The notes: generated by a model not told the origin, from the sequence alone. Counted from the stretch's first letter, positions 42,948 through 51,777 are shown. The stretch: 64,000 nt of DNA from DAIOEK01 sp963828285 (GCA_963828285.1 CAWHEB010000008.1:1-64000), one strand, 5' to 3'. Made by a program: numbers and translations.

Positions 42948-43976
42948 CTATTTCTGGAAGTTCAATAAAACATCCAAAACTTTCAAATTAGTGTCAAAAT
43001 CAGTTTCCTGATGGTTGGCCAGTTCCAGATCCATACTGGGAATGCCGTGATTCGCAGTCCAATCCACCATCATGCCAGTGTAGTTACATCCGGTTTCAAT
43101 TGGGGGATAGGGGTAATCGGTGACCGCATCAACCGCCTCAGCCAAACGGATGGAATCCTCTGTTCGCGGATCACCGCCAGGAAAGATCCCCAGAGCGGCA
43201 GAATGGTAGCTGATCAGAGCGTCGATCGGTGTGATCGTTAGAAAGTTTTCCAGGGTTTTTGTCTCAGGTTCCGAATGGGGATATTCTCCGCCAAATGATT
43301 TCCCGGCGGTCCAGCATCCATCCCGATTCCATTCCATGCTCCAGTTGGCGTCCCAATTGCGGTTTAGATCCACATCATGGTCGTTCACCCGCCCACCCGG
43401 TCCAAGTTCCCGATCCAATCCATCCGGATTGAGTGAGCGAAGGATATATAGAGAAACGCCTTCCGGAATGACATTCGGATTTTCACTCAGGTACGCGATC
43501 ATTTCATCCGCGAGTGCGGTGGTGTTTGCTTCTGCACCGCCATGAATCCCGGCCACGATCATCCGGTTCGATAACCCATTCCCAAAGCGGACAACCTCGA
43601 TCGGTCTGCCGGCTACCGATGTTCCGATCACCGCAGGGGTGGAACCCGGTTGATACGGCTGCACCTGCCCGGGGATGGCAAAGACCTCCGGCGGGATCAA
43701 GGTGATCTGTGGTACCGGCGTCTCTGTAGGAGAAACCGTTTCTGTTGGGATCACTTCAATTAATGCATCCGTTGGTTCGAGCGTATATGTCGCTGGAAAC
43801 GTTGGCAGCGCTATCTGGGTAAAGACGGTTGGATTGATGGTGGGAGGAATTTGAACAGACTGGTTGTTTATGTTGTAGATCGCAAAACCAGTCCCGAGTA
43901 AAACGAACAGAGCAATTACACCGAGAATGATTAGTGTCAGACGTTGACCGGATGTGAGCTCGCGAAAATTATTCAT
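42948..43976 (-). CDS. M14-family zinc carboxypeptidase-like protein, membrane anchored
   Basis: This 342-residue protein has an N-terminal membrane anchor (LTLIILGVIALFVLLGTGFAIY, about 13-34), a Thr/Pro-rich linker and an M14 peptidase domain outside the membrane. Zinc ligands are in GIHGGAEAN (His and Glu) and ISYHSA (His), the Arg/Asn substrate region is in VDLNRNWD, and the catalytic Glu is probably in MDLELANH. Such enzymes trim peptides, including peptidoglycan stem peptides. Substrate unknown. Confidence 0.86.
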   Translation of the reverse strand: MNNFRELTSGQRLTLIILGVIALFVLLGTGFAIYNINNQSVQIPPTINPTVFTQIALPTFPATYTLEPTDALIEVIPTETVSPTETPVPQITLIPPEVFAIPGQVQPYQPGSTPAVIGTSVAGRPIEVVRFGNGLSNRMIVAGIHGGAEANTTALADEMIAYLSENPNVIPEGVSLYILRSLNPDGLDRELGPGGRVNDHDVDLNRNWDANWSMEWNRDGCWTAGKSFGGEYPHSEPETKTLENFLTITPIDALISYHSAALGIFPGGDPRTEDSIRLAEAVDAVTDYPYPPIETGCNYTGMMVDWTANHGIPSMDLELANHQETDFDTNLKVLDVLLNFQK

Positions 43977-43991
43977 GTTTGATCAAGCTAA

Positions 43992-44495
43992 TCATTGGGT
44001 AGGAAACATTTCTTTGAGAATATCGCCCATTGAGAACATGGAGATTACGAAAATGGTCATCACAAAACCGGCTACGATACCGAATACATTTAAAACAATC
44101 CCGATAACAGCCAGTTTGCGTTGCGAGGATTTTAATCCCATGGCGCCAAGTATGATCCCCGGAACATTGATGACCAGGATGCATAAACCGAGCGGGATTG
44201 AGAAAAGACCAATGATCCCTAGGACCAAAGAGATCAAGCCCAGCAATTCCCTGCCTTGAAATAAGCGACGCACAGCAGGATCAACGGTGAAGGTTTGAGC
44301 AGGTCTCGGGACATTCACAACAACCACTTGATGAGTCGTCACTTCCGGTTCAGGTATCACCTGATCTGGACCGACAGTTTCGGTATAGTACGGAGAAGGT
44401 GGAGGTATGACCGCATCAGTGAAAATAGCAGCACCACAATTGGGACACTTATCAACACCTGCTTTGACCTGGCTACCACAAAACTCACATTTCAT
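43992..44495 (-). CDS. Zinc-ribbon membrane protein (DUF4190-like)
   Basis: This 167-residue protein starts with a zinc ribbon (MKCEFCGSQVKAGVDKCPNCGAAIF; CxxC...CxxC), then a Pro-rich linker and two hydrophobic segments resembling DUF4190 (LLGLISLVLGIIGLF...VINVPGIILGAMGLKSS). The longer open frame runs back into the fpg gene; the ATG at 44495 is the zinc-ribbon start and overlaps the fpg stop. Function unknown. Confidence 0.78.
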   Translation of the reverse strand: MKCEFCGSQVKAGVDKCPNCGAAIFTDAVIPPPSPYYTETVGPDQVIPEPEVTTHQVVVVNVPRPAQTFTVDPAVRRLFQGRELLGLISLVLGIIGLFSIPLGLCILVINVPGIILGAMGLKSSQRKLAVIGIVLNVFGIVAGFVMTIFVISMFSMGDILKEMFPTQ

Positions 44496-45327
44496 TTGAC
44501 CTCTCTTCAGGCTGGCAATGTGGACAAAAATGAGTGCCGCGTTGTCCGACCAATATCCTTGCAATGGCTGTGCCACAAACCGGGCAGGGCTGATCCTTTC
44601 TGCCATAGACTCGGAAGTAATTCTGGAAATCTCCGCCGCGGTAAACCCAATCGATACTCGAGCCATTGCGTTCGATCCCTTCAGTCAATACTTGACGGAT
44701 GGATAACAACAGCTTTTCCGTTTCAACAGGCGTCAATCTGGATGAATCCCGTTTGGGATGAATACTCGCCCGGTGGAGGGATTCGTCGGTATAAATGTTT
44801 CCCAACCCGGATAGAAAAGTCTGGTCCAGCAGCAGCGCTTTGATTTGGCGATGCTTGTCATTGAGCATGGAACTAAAGGTGATGGAGGTCAACTGTTCAT
44901 CAAATGGATCGATACCCAGGTTGCCGACAACATCCTGCGGATGGTCGGTGATCCAGATCCTGCCAAATTTGCGCGGATCGTTGAATACCATCCGCGATCC
45001 ATCGGAAAACTCCAATTCAGCCCGAATATGCCCCGGGATTTTGTCGCTGGATGGTGTGACTACCTGCAGATCTCCTGACATGCGCAGGTGGATGAAAATA
45101 AATACATTACCTTCCAAATCGATCTGGATGAATTTTCCACGCCGACCCACAGACAAAATTTGTTTTCCGATTGTCCATTTACTGGCAGAGAGCTCGTCAG
45201 GCATTGCAAGCGTTTTGTGCCAATGGATGACCACATCCCGAATGGTTTTCCCCACGATTCCAGGCGAGTTGTTTGTCCCATCTCGCAGGATGCGGGCGAT
45301 CGTTTCCACTTCGGCTAATTCAGGCAT
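44485..45327 (-). CDS. mutM: Formamidopyrimidine-DNA glycosylase
   Basis: This DNA repair enzyme of 280 residues removes oxidised purines such as 8-oxoguanine. It begins PELAEVET, with Pro2 as the catalytic amine and Glu3; most family members read PELPEVET, so the Ala at position 4 is a small departure. The H2TH region (LLLDQTFLSGLGNIYTDESLHRA) and the C-terminal zinc finger (CPVCGTAIARILVGQRGTHFCPHCQ) are intact. It overlaps the downstream zinc-ribbon gene by 11 bases. Confidence 0.94.
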   Translation of the reverse strand: MPELAEVETIARILRDGTNNSPGIVGKTIRDVVIHWHKTLAMPDELSASKWTIGKQILSVGRRGKFIQIDLEGNVFIFIHLRMSGDLQVVTPSSDKIPGHIRAELEFSDGSRMVFNDPRKFGRIWITDHPQDVVGNLGIDPFDEQLTSITFSSMLNDKHRQIKALLLDQTFLSGLGNIYTDESLHRASIHPKRDSSRLTPVETEKLLLSIRQVLTEGIERNGSSIDWVYRGGDFQNYFRVYGRKDQPCPVCGTAIARILVGQRGTHFCPHCQPEERSNEM

Positions 45328-45341
45328 GGGCTAATGATAAC

Positions 45342-45372
45342 AAAAACCGGATGGATTTGCTCCACCCGGTTG
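45342..45372 (-). terminator. Rho-independent terminator after prs
   Basis: On the minus strand AACCGGGTGGA pairs with CCATCCGGTT, followed by TTTT, immediately after the prs stop and before fpg. So prs and fpg are separate units. Confidence 0.8.
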
Positions 45373-45377
45373 AAAGT

Positions 45378-46364
45378 TTATTCGTTGAACATCTCGCCGA
45401 CGCTACGACCTTCATGCGCACGGCAGATCACCTCTCCCACCAGTGGAGCGATGGACTGGATGGTCAATCGATCCCCAAAATGAACCCGCTTGGATTCCGG
45501 AATGGGAATGGTATCGGTGGTGATGAATTCCTTAACCGGCAACGGTCCCAACCGTTCGGCCGCATTTGCGGTCAAACCGGGATGAATGAAAACCATATAC
45601 ACATCTCTGGCACCATGTTCTTTGGCGATGTTGACCGCCTGAACCATTGATCCACCGGTATCCACTTCATCATCCACGATGATGACATCACGTCCATTGA
45701 CATCGCCGATGATAGTCAATGCTTTAGACTTGGCGTCATTGCCGCTGCGGCGTTTTTCGATAAAGGCCATTGGAGCATCCAAACCGGCTGCGAAATCGCG
45801 CGCTTTTTTAGCGAATCCGAGGTCGGCGGTCAGAATGACCGGTTTCACCAGTTGGTCTTGTTTGGTTTTGAGGTATTCGACCAGAATATGGAACGCGGAG
45901 AGTACATCTCCGGGGATGGAGAAGAAGCCCTGGATCTGTCCGGCGTGAAGATCCAATGTGATATAGCGGTCCGCGCCGGCGACTTCGATCATATCCGCCA
46001 CCAATCTTGCGGTGATGGGAACACGGGGTTGGTCTTTCTTGTCAGAGCGGGCATAGCAAAGGTATGGGACAACTGCAGTGATTCGGGCAGCCGAATCCAA
46101 TTTGAGGGTCTGGATCAAGATCAGCATTTCCATCAGGTTGCGATGGGTGGGAATACTGGTGGTTTGGATCACGTAGCAATCCTGTCCGCGGACAGAACTA
46201 TGGAGTTTGATGAACAGGTTGTCATTGGGGAAACTGATGATGTCACGGCCGCACAATTCTAGGTTCAAGTATTTTGCGATATCTTCAGCCAGAACAGGGC
46301 AGGAAGTTCCGGCATACAACTTGATCTCGCCGTACATCCCCACATTATGCTTCGATTGCATCAT
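45378..46364 (-). CDS. prs: Ribose-phosphate pyrophosphokinase
   Basis: Prs makes PRPP from ribose 5-phosphate and ATP for nucleotide, His and Trp synthesis. The 328-residue protein has the class I features: YGEIKLYAGTSCPVLAEDIAKYL at the start, YLCYARSDKKDQPRVPITA (ATP/catalytic loop) and the PRPP site DVIIVDDEVDTGGSM. Start ATG 46364 (or the next codon, also ATG) follows GGAGG. It is a single-gene unit closed by a terminator. Confidence 0.95.
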   Translation of the reverse strand: MMQSKHNVGMYGEIKLYAGTSCPVLAEDIAKYLNLELCGRDIISFPNDNLFIKLHSSVRGQDCYVIQTTSIPTHRNLMEMLILIQTLKLDSAARITAVVPYLCYARSDKKDQPRVPITARLVADMIEVAGADRYITLDLHAGQIQGFFSIPGDVLSAFHILVEYLKTKQDQLVKPVILTADLGFAKKARDFAAGLDAPMAFIEKRRSGNDAKSKALTIIGDVNGRDVIIVDDEVDTGGSMVQAVNIAKEHGARDVYMVFIHPGLTANAAERLGPLPVKEFITTDTIPIPESKRVHFGDRLTIQSIAPLVGEVICRAHEGRSVGEMFNE

Positions 46365-46513
46365 CTTTCGCCTCCTGGAATGTGCTTTCCTATCTCATAT
46401 TGTAATCGACATAACCTAATGGTGCATCAGCTTTTGGCAAATAATGGGATGAGCTTATACACCTTACAGTGGTATTTCATTACAGATTTGCGGTGACATT
46501 CATCGTAAAAGAA

Positions 46514-46541
46514 AACGGGATGAGAAATTCATCTCATCCCG
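46514..46541 (-). terminator. Rho-independent terminator after the GNAT gene
   Basis: ACGGGATGAG pairs with CTCATCCCGT over an 8-nt loop, followed on the minus strand by TTTTC. It lies 20 bases past the GNAT stop. Confidence 0.8.
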
Positions 46542-46560
46542 TAGGTTTCAGATTTTCCGG

Positions 46561-47112
46561 TTAGATCGTTATCGACATCTCATCTTTCCATTCCGGACGC
46601 AGGACACTCTGGATCAGATCATCAATATACTTGCCATTTTTATATTCCGTGTCGCGAAGCCGGCCTTCTGTGACAAATCCGACTTTCTCGTAACAGCGGA
46701 TGGCACGCAGGTTATCTTCATGCACCCGTAAATAAATCCGATGCAGATTCATGGTTTCAAAGCCGACTTTGAGCAGCAGTTGCATCGCTTCACTGCCGTA
46801 TCCTTGATCCCAATATTTTTTCTCACCCAGAAAGATACCCACTTCACCGCTGGCATTGCGCCAGTCGATCACATGGAATCCGCAATTACCGATCATGACC
46901 CAATTCTTGCCGTCTTTGATCTCGATCACGAATGGATGCAATTCCAAAGGTCGTGCAAGCATGGTATCAAACCAGCGTAGCTCATCATCCAGGCTCATGG
47001 GATAGGTAATGGCAATCCCGGAAGTTACCTCCGGGTCATTCAACCAGGTCACCCAGGTCGGAATATCACTGCGTTCAGGCGCACGAAAACGAATACGTTT
47101 ACCAAAGTACAT
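46561..47112 (-). CDS. GNAT acetyltransferase (RimJ/RimL-like)
   Basis: This 183-residue protein has the RimJ/RimL subgroup pattern of acetyl-CoA-dependent N-acetyltransferases: RIRFRAPERSDIPTWVTWLNDPEV at the start, the acetyl-CoA loop GEKKYWDQGYGSEAMQLLLKVGFE and RAIRCYEKVGFVTEGRLRD near the end. Substrates of this subgroup include ribosomal proteins and small amines. ATG 47112 is preferred over 47127. It starts 21 bases after the aspS stop and shares its terminator, so aspS and this gene may be one unit. Confidence 0.87.
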   Translation of the reverse strand: MYFGKRIRFRAPERSDIPTWVTWLNDPEVTSGIAITYPMSLDDELRWFDTMLARPLELHPFVIEIKDGKNWVMIGNCGFHVIDWRNASGEVGIFLGEKKYWDQGYGSEAMQLLLKVGFETMNLHRIYLRVHEDNLRAIRCYEKVGFVTEGRLRDTEYKNGKYIDDLIQSVLRPEWKDEMSITI

Positions 47113-47133
47113 ACAGCCCCCGATCAAATAGGA

Positions 47134-48453
47134 TTAAGGTGATAGACGATTGGGTCCGCGGAACAAATAGGTTGCTTCGCGTACGTTGTTCAATCCCAAT
47201 AAAACCATGAGGAAACGGTTCAAGCCCATACCAAATCCACCGTGCGGCGGGCATCCGTATTTGAAGAAATCCAGATAGAACTGGATATGCTCATGAGCAA
47301 GTCCCTTTTCGGTTGCCTGGGCAGCCAGCACATCATAGCGATGTTCCCGCTGTGCACCGGTGGTGATCTCCAAACCACTACCGAGCAGGTCAAAGCTCTT
47401 GGTCAGGTTCGGATTATCCGCGTGACGCATATGATAGAACGGTCTAACTGAGATCGGCCAATCGGTAACGAAAACAAAATCGCTGCCGTATTTTTCTTTA
47501 ACGAATTTTCCCAGAAGGCGTTCACCACCCGGGTCGATATCGCCTTTTCGTTCGGGGGGCAGGGCATAATTCTGAGATTTCAAGATGGAATACGCTTCAG
47601 CCATAGCTAGGCGGGGGAATGGAGTTTCAGGGACTACGATGTCCAAACCCATTAGATCTTTGATCTCATCGCCGTGGACTTCTTTCACTTTTTTATAGGC
47701 ATAAGCCACCAATTCTTCGTGGTGCTTCATCACGTCTTCATGACTGTCGATCCAACTGATCTCCACATCAACGCCAGTAAATTCAGTCATATGCCGGGAG
47801 GTGAAGCTGGGATCGGCGCGGAAGACGGGTCCGATCTCGCAGACTTTGTCATAACCGGCAGCCATGGCCATTTGTTTGTAAAACTGCGGGGATTGTGAAA
47901 GATAGGCGACACGTTCGAAGTATTTCAGTTCGAAAAGTTCTGCGCCGCTTTCGGATGGTGATCCCATGATCTTGGGACTGTGCATCTCGCGGAATCCGTT
48001 TTGATACCAGAATTCGCGGAATGCCATCTCGGCAGTGGTCTGTACCTTGAAGATCAACGCGGTGCTCGGGCGGCGCAGGTCCAAATAGCGCCAGTCCAGC
48101 CGGTAATCCATTTCAGGCATGGCTTCGGCAAATGGATCAAGCGGAATGGGTGAACCAGCCAGATTCTCCACTGTCAAAGACTGCAACTGCATTTCGATTC
48201 CGCCCAGTTTCACGATCGGATTGTCGATTACCAAACCGGATACGGTGATCGCAGATTCTACGGTCAGGGCTGAGATCTTTTCAGCGAGCTCCGGATTGGC
48301 TGCTTTTTCAACCACCACCTGAACCGCACCGGTATGGTCGCGGATCACCAGAAATTGCATTTTCTTCTGATCGCGCAGAGTCTGCAGCCACCCTTGAATG
48401 GTCACGGATGCGCCAATACTCCCGCGTAGGTCTTTGATCAATGTTCTTCCCAT
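47134..48453 (-). CDS. aspS: Aspartyl-tRNA synthetase, short archaeal-type (probably non-discriminating)
   Basis: This class II synthetase has 439 residues, an N-terminal OB-fold anticodon domain (VTIQGWLQTLRDQKKMQFLVIRDHTGAVQVVV) and a catalytic core with motif 1 (FREFWYQNGFREMHSPKI), motif 2 (FRADPSFTSRHMTEFTGVDVEI) and motif 3 (GGFGMGLNRFLMVLLG). It lacks the large GAD insertion of typical bacterial AspRS (about 590 residues). Enzymes of this short type often charge both tRNA-Asp and tRNA-Asn, relying on GatCAB to make Asn-tRNA. Whether this one does cannot be seen directly. Confidence 0.93.
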   Translation of the reverse strand: MGRTLIKDLRGSIGASVTIQGWLQTLRDQKKMQFLVIRDHTGAVQVVVEKAANPELAEKISALTVESAITVSGLVIDNPIVKLGGIEMQLQSLTVENLAGSPIPLDPFAEAMPEMDYRLDWRYLDLRRPSTALIFKVQTTAEMAFREFWYQNGFREMHSPKIMGSPSESGAELFELKYFERVAYLSQSPQFYKQMAMAAGYDKVCEIGPVFRADPSFTSRHMTEFTGVDVEISWIDSHEDVMKHHEELVAYAYKKVKEVHGDEIKDLMGLDIVVPETPFPRLAMAEAYSILKSQNYALPPERKGDIDPGGERLLGKFVKEKYGSDFVFVTDWPISVRPFYHMRHADNPNLTKSFDLLGSGLEITTGAQREHRYDVLAAQATEKGLAHEHIQFYLDFFKYGCPPHGGFGMGLNRFLMVLLGLNNVREATYLFRGPNRLSP

Positions 48454-48536
48454 AATTTACTCCTCGTCAAAATCCCCAATTGCATGGGTATTCATAATCT
48501 AGCAATTATAAGCGATGTTATCCGGAAAATTGTATT

Positions 48537-49526
48537 TTAGCGATCCACCAGGAGATCGATCGCGCTTTGCGGAGAAATTTCTCTGGCAAGTACCTTTTCC
48601 AATTGCGCTTTAAACGCATCTTTGCCAGCGATCTCAAGCCAGCGGTTAAACAATCCCTCATGCAGCAGATTGAGTAACTCCGCTCTTACCCGTTCGCGTT
48701 CCCGCATCTTCCATTCGCCGGAAGATTGCAGCCATTCCTTGTGAGCCAATAACTTTTCGGTCAGTTCTTCAATGCCAATTTTTTCTGTAGCTACGGTCCG
48801 CAGTACCGGTGTTTGCCATCCCTCATTCGAAAACTCTTCAGCGATAGGTTCTTCATCAGAATAGCGATGATGTCCCATCTGGGAATGGTTGCCATTTGCC
48901 AGTTCGAGCATCATCTTCAGAGCCCTTTCGGTGGCTTCCACACCCTGTCGGTCAGCCTTATTCACCACCAGAATATCCGCGATCTCGAGAATTCCTGCTT
49001 TGATGGCCTGGATGTCATCTCCAAGACCGGGCGCTTCGACCACGATGGTGGAGTGAGCCAGACGGACAATATCGACTTCATTCTGACCTGCTCCGACCGT
49101 TTCGATGAAGATGGTCTCATAACCGGCGCAGTCAAATAATTGTGCCAACGCGCTCGTTGTCCGGGCAAGTCCACCTAACGCGCCGCGCGATGCCATGGAG
49201 CGGATGAATATTCCATCGTCGCCTGAAAGATCGCGCATCCGCACCCGGTCGCCCAGGACGGCTCCGCCAGTAAATGGACTGGAAGGATCTACAGCAATGA
49301 TGGCGATTTTATTTTCGGGATGGTCCTGACGAAGTTTCAACGCCAGTTGGTTCACCAGTGAAGATTTCCCCGTTCCGGGTGAACCGGTGATGCCCACCAG
49401 ATGGGCTTTACCACCCCGGGAGTACAACCCCGACAGGATTTGCCGACCGGCTGTTGTGTTATTTTCCACAGCGGTCAATCCCCGTGAAAGCGCTAAACGG
49501 TTACCGGCAATGATCTCATCAATCAT
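48537..49526 (-). CDS. meaB: MeaB/ArgK-type G-protein chaperone of methylmalonyl-CoA mutase
   Basis: This SIMIBI GTPase (329 residues) loads and protects adenosylcobalamin in methylmalonyl-CoA mutase. Motifs: Walker A GSPGTGKSSLVNQL, IAIIAVDPSSPFTGGAVLGDRVRM, ETVGAGQNEVDI and the guanine motif VVNKADRQG. It lies 80 bases after the B12-binding subunit gene on the same strand, the usual pairing. The large catalytic mutase subunit is not in the window. Confidence 0.94.
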   Translation of the reverse strand: MIDEIIAGNRLALSRGLTAVENNTTAGRQILSGLYSRGGKAHLVGITGSPGTGKSSLVNQLALKLRQDHPENKIAIIAVDPSSPFTGGAVLGDRVRMRDLSGDDGIFIRSMASRGALGGLARTTSALAQLFDCAGYETIFIETVGAGQNEVDIVRLAHSTIVVEAPGLGDDIQAIKAGILEIADILVVNKADRQGVEATERALKMMLELANGNHSQMGHHRYSDEEPIAEEFSNEGWQTPVLRTVATEKIGIEELTEKLLAHKEWLQSSGEWKMRERERVRAELLNLLHEGLFNRWLEIAGKDAFKAQLEKVLAREISPQSAIDLLVDR

Positions 49527-49556
49527 GCGGAATTCTCCAACGATGGGCTTAATAAA

Positions 49557-49592
49557 ATATCAGGGCGCTGATGGTATCCGCGCCCTGCTTTA
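49557..49592 (-). terminator. Hairpin between the B12-binding subunit and meaB
   Basis: CAGGGCGC pairs with GCGCCCTG over an 11-nt loop, followed on the minus strand by ATATTTTATT. It may act as a partial terminator that sets different levels for the two genes. Confidence 0.6.
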
Positions 49593-49606
49593 TAGTAAAG
49601 ACCAGA

Positions 49607-50002
49607 TTACGCGACGAAATTGCGGATGTCTTCAGCGATCACCTGGGTTGATGTCCCCGGGCCATACACCGCTTTTACCCCGACATTTTTCAAGGTCGGA
49701 ACATCCTCTTCAGGAATGATGCCTCCCACAAAGACCGCTACATTTCCCTGTCCCTGTTTGTTGAGCAGGTCGATCACTCTGGGGACCAATGCGAGGTGCG
49801 CACCGGAGAGAATCGACAGACCAACCGCATCCACATCCTCATGCAAAGCCGCTTCAGCCACCATTTCGGGGGTCTGCCGCAGCCCGGTATAGATGACTTC
49901 CATTCCGGCGTCTCGCAGCGCGCGGGCGACTACTTTGGCTCCGCGATCATGTCCATCCAGGCCGGGTTTGGCTACCAGTACTCGGATCTTCTTCTCTGCC
50001 AT
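49607..50002 (-). CDS. Methylmalonyl-CoA mutase B12-binding (small) subunit
   Basis: This 131-residue protein is a lone cobalamin-binding domain with the base-off/His-on motif GLDGHDRGAKVV (DxHxxG with the Co-ligating His) and LSILSGAHLALVPRV. It matches the C-terminal domain of methylmalonyl-CoA mutase, so it works with a separate large subunit encoded elsewhere. With meaB it points to interconversion of succinyl-CoA and methylmalonyl-CoA (propionate metabolism). Confidence 0.92.
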   Translation of the reverse strand: MAEKKIRVLVAKPGLDGHDRGAKVVARALRDAGMEVIYTGLRQTPEMVAEAALHEDVDAVGLSILSGAHLALVPRVIDLLNKQGQGNVAVFVGGIIPEEDVPTLKNVGVKAVYGPGTSTQVIAEDIRNFVA

Positions 50003-50096
50003 TGCGTATCTCCCTTAATCGATTTGTGATGATTATACACCACCAAAATTAATTTGGATTTCCTTTTCTGGACGGAATCGGAAGAAACTGCCTGCA

Positions 50097-50105
50097 TGCT
50101 ATAAT
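50097..50105 (+). promoter_or_regulatory. Extended -10 promoter of the EamA gene
   Basis: TGC-TATAAT (50097-50105) matches TGnTATAAT, 27 bases before the ATG at 50132. No -35 box is seen. Confidence 0.5.
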
Positions 50106-50131
50106 ATTTCATCTCCAATTGAAGGATGAAG

Positions 50132-51064
50132 ATGTTTGAAACCCTGTTAAGCAATTCCCCGGTCATCATTGGCGGCGCTGCCGCTCTCATCGCTGCCCTG
50201 CTGTGGGCGCTGGCAGCTGTCATCTTCCGCAAATTGGGAGAGAACATCCCGCCCATCGAATTGAATCTCGTCAAAGGATGTCTGGCAGTGACAATGATGA
50301 TAGTTACCTCGCTGGTCTTACGCGAGCAGTTGCCTTTGATCAGCGGATTGACCTTGTTCCTGCTGGCCATGAGCGGGATCATCGGGATCGCGGTGGGAGA
50401 CTCAGCTTATTTCGAATCGCTGAATCAGGTCGGTCCGCGGCTGGCATTGCTGCTCGGAGTTCTTTCACCTCCGCTGGCAGGGATCATCTCCTACCTCTTT
50501 TTGCATGAATCGCTCAGACCGATCGCCTGGCTGGGGATCGTGATCACCCTGGCAGGAGTTGCCTGGGTCATCCTTCAGGAACAGAGTGACGGCATGCATA
50601 CCCGTAAACATCTCTGGCGCGGGATCTGGTTCGCCATCCTGGCGAGTTCTTCCCAGGCGATCGGAGCGGTCATCTCCCGTTATGCCTTGCTCGATTCGAA
50701 TATATCTGCGTTACAGACCGCCATCGTCCGTCTGGTGGCAGGGATCGCATCACTGGCTATCTTGCTTGTCATTCTCAAGAAACCGGCATTCATCTGGCTG
50801 CGGAAACCGGAAACCATCCAGATCTCACGCGGACAGTTGTTCGGCTTACTGGCGTTGGGCTGCTGTGTTGGAACCTATTCCGCCATCTGGCTGCAACAGG
50901 TCTCGCTGGAATACGCACCGGCTGGCATTGCCCAGACACTGCTTTCAACCAGTCCGCTGTTCATTCTGCCCATCGCGATCATCCGAGGAGAGAAAGTAAA
51001 GCTGAAATCGATCATGGGTGTTCTAGTGGCATTTGTCGGGGTGGTCATCCTATTTGGATTATGA
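50132..51064 (+). CDS. EamA/DMT-family transporter
   Basis: This is a polytopic membrane protein of 310 residues with ten hydrophobic segments arranged as two EamA repeats (AAVIFRKLGENIPPIELNLVKGCLAV near 25-55 and QAIGAVISRYALLDSNISALQTAIVRL near 175-205). The family exports or imports amino acids and other small metabolites. The start at 50132 has GAAGG six bases upstream; an in-frame ATG at 50126 is possible. It overlaps the next gene by four bases. Confidence 0.88.
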   Translation: MFETLLSNSPVIIGGAAALIAALLWALAAVIFRKLGENIPPIELNLVKGCLAVTMMIVTSLVLREQLPLISGLTLFLLAMSGIIGIAVGDSAYFESLNQVGPRLALLLGVLSPPLAGIISYLFLHESLRPIAWLGIVITLAGVAWVILQEQSDGMHTRKHLWRGIWFAILASSSQAIGAVISRYALLDSNISALQTAIVRLVAGIASLAILLVILKKPAFIWLRKPETIQISRGQLFGLLALGCCVGTYSAIWLQQVSLEYAPAGIAQTLLSTSPLFILPIAIIRGEKVKLKSIMGVLVAFVGVVILFGL

Positions 51065-51753
51065 AACGAACAATAGGCAGGGTCATCAGGTTATGGCAAA
51101 GCGAAGGGGTCTCAGGTGTCGAGATCGATCTTGCCGAGCGGATTCAGGTTGAACCGGGGCAGTATCTGCAAAGCAAGCCTGTCGATCCGTCGGTATCCAT
51201 CCTGCCGGTATCACTGTTCCCAATGTCCATCCATGATTTGCTGGTCAGAGCCGTCACACCAGCGTATGCTGATTGGGATGTAAACACGGAATTGACCATC
51301 CGCGGACCGCTGGGGAATGGCTTTCATATTCCCGGTAATTGTAGTCACCTCAGCCTGGCCGCGTTCGACGTACATCCATACCGGCTGGCCTCCCTGGCCA
51401 GACAGACGGTCGAAATCGGGTTGGACGTCAATCTGTATCTGGATCCAGGGAAGACCTGCTTTGATATTCATGATTTTCCAAAACAGATGGAGATCCTTCC
51501 GCTCGACCAATTGAAACTGGTCGATCAATGGGCTGATTATCTGGCTATCGACGCCCCGTTCGAATCCATAGAGTCATTCAACGATCATCTTCCCGGCCAA
51601 CTCAAATGCCCGGCCGAAGTATTGATCCACACCGCCATGCCGTGCGGTGGATTGGCGGAATGCGGGATATGCGCGGTTAAGACGAAACGGGGTTGGAAGT
51701 ATGTGTGTAAAGACGGTCCGGTGTTTGAAGTGAATGACCTAATTACCGAATAA
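51061..51753 (+). CDS. PyrK-like iron-sulfur electron-transfer protein
   Basis: This 230-residue protein ends with CGGLAECGICAVKTKRGWKYVCKDGPVFEVND, which matches the [2Fe-2S] site of the dihydroorotate dehydrogenase electron-transfer subunit (PyrK): C..-CG.C.V......VCKDGPVF. The N-terminal region resembles a flavin-binding beta barrel only in outline (VEPGQYLQSKPVD, LTIRGPLGNGFHIP), and the NAD-binding motif of true PyrK is degenerate. So it may be a specialised relative, not the pyrimidine enzyme; no pyrD is adjacent. It overlaps the transporter gene, so they are co-translated. Confidence 0.65.
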   Translation: MKRTIGRVIRLWQSEGVSGVEIDLAERIQVEPGQYLQSKPVDPSVSILPVSLFPMSIHDLLVRAVTPAYADWDVNTELTIRGPLGNGFHIPGNCSHLSLAAFDVHPYRLASLARQTVEIGLDVNLYLDPGKTCFDIHDFPKQMEILPLDQLKLVDQWADYLAIDAPFESIESFNDHLPGQLKCPAEVLIHTAMPCGGLAECGICAVKTKRGWKYVCKDGPVFEVNDLITE

Positions 51754-51777
51754 GACCGGCTTTACTAAGGAAATTGT

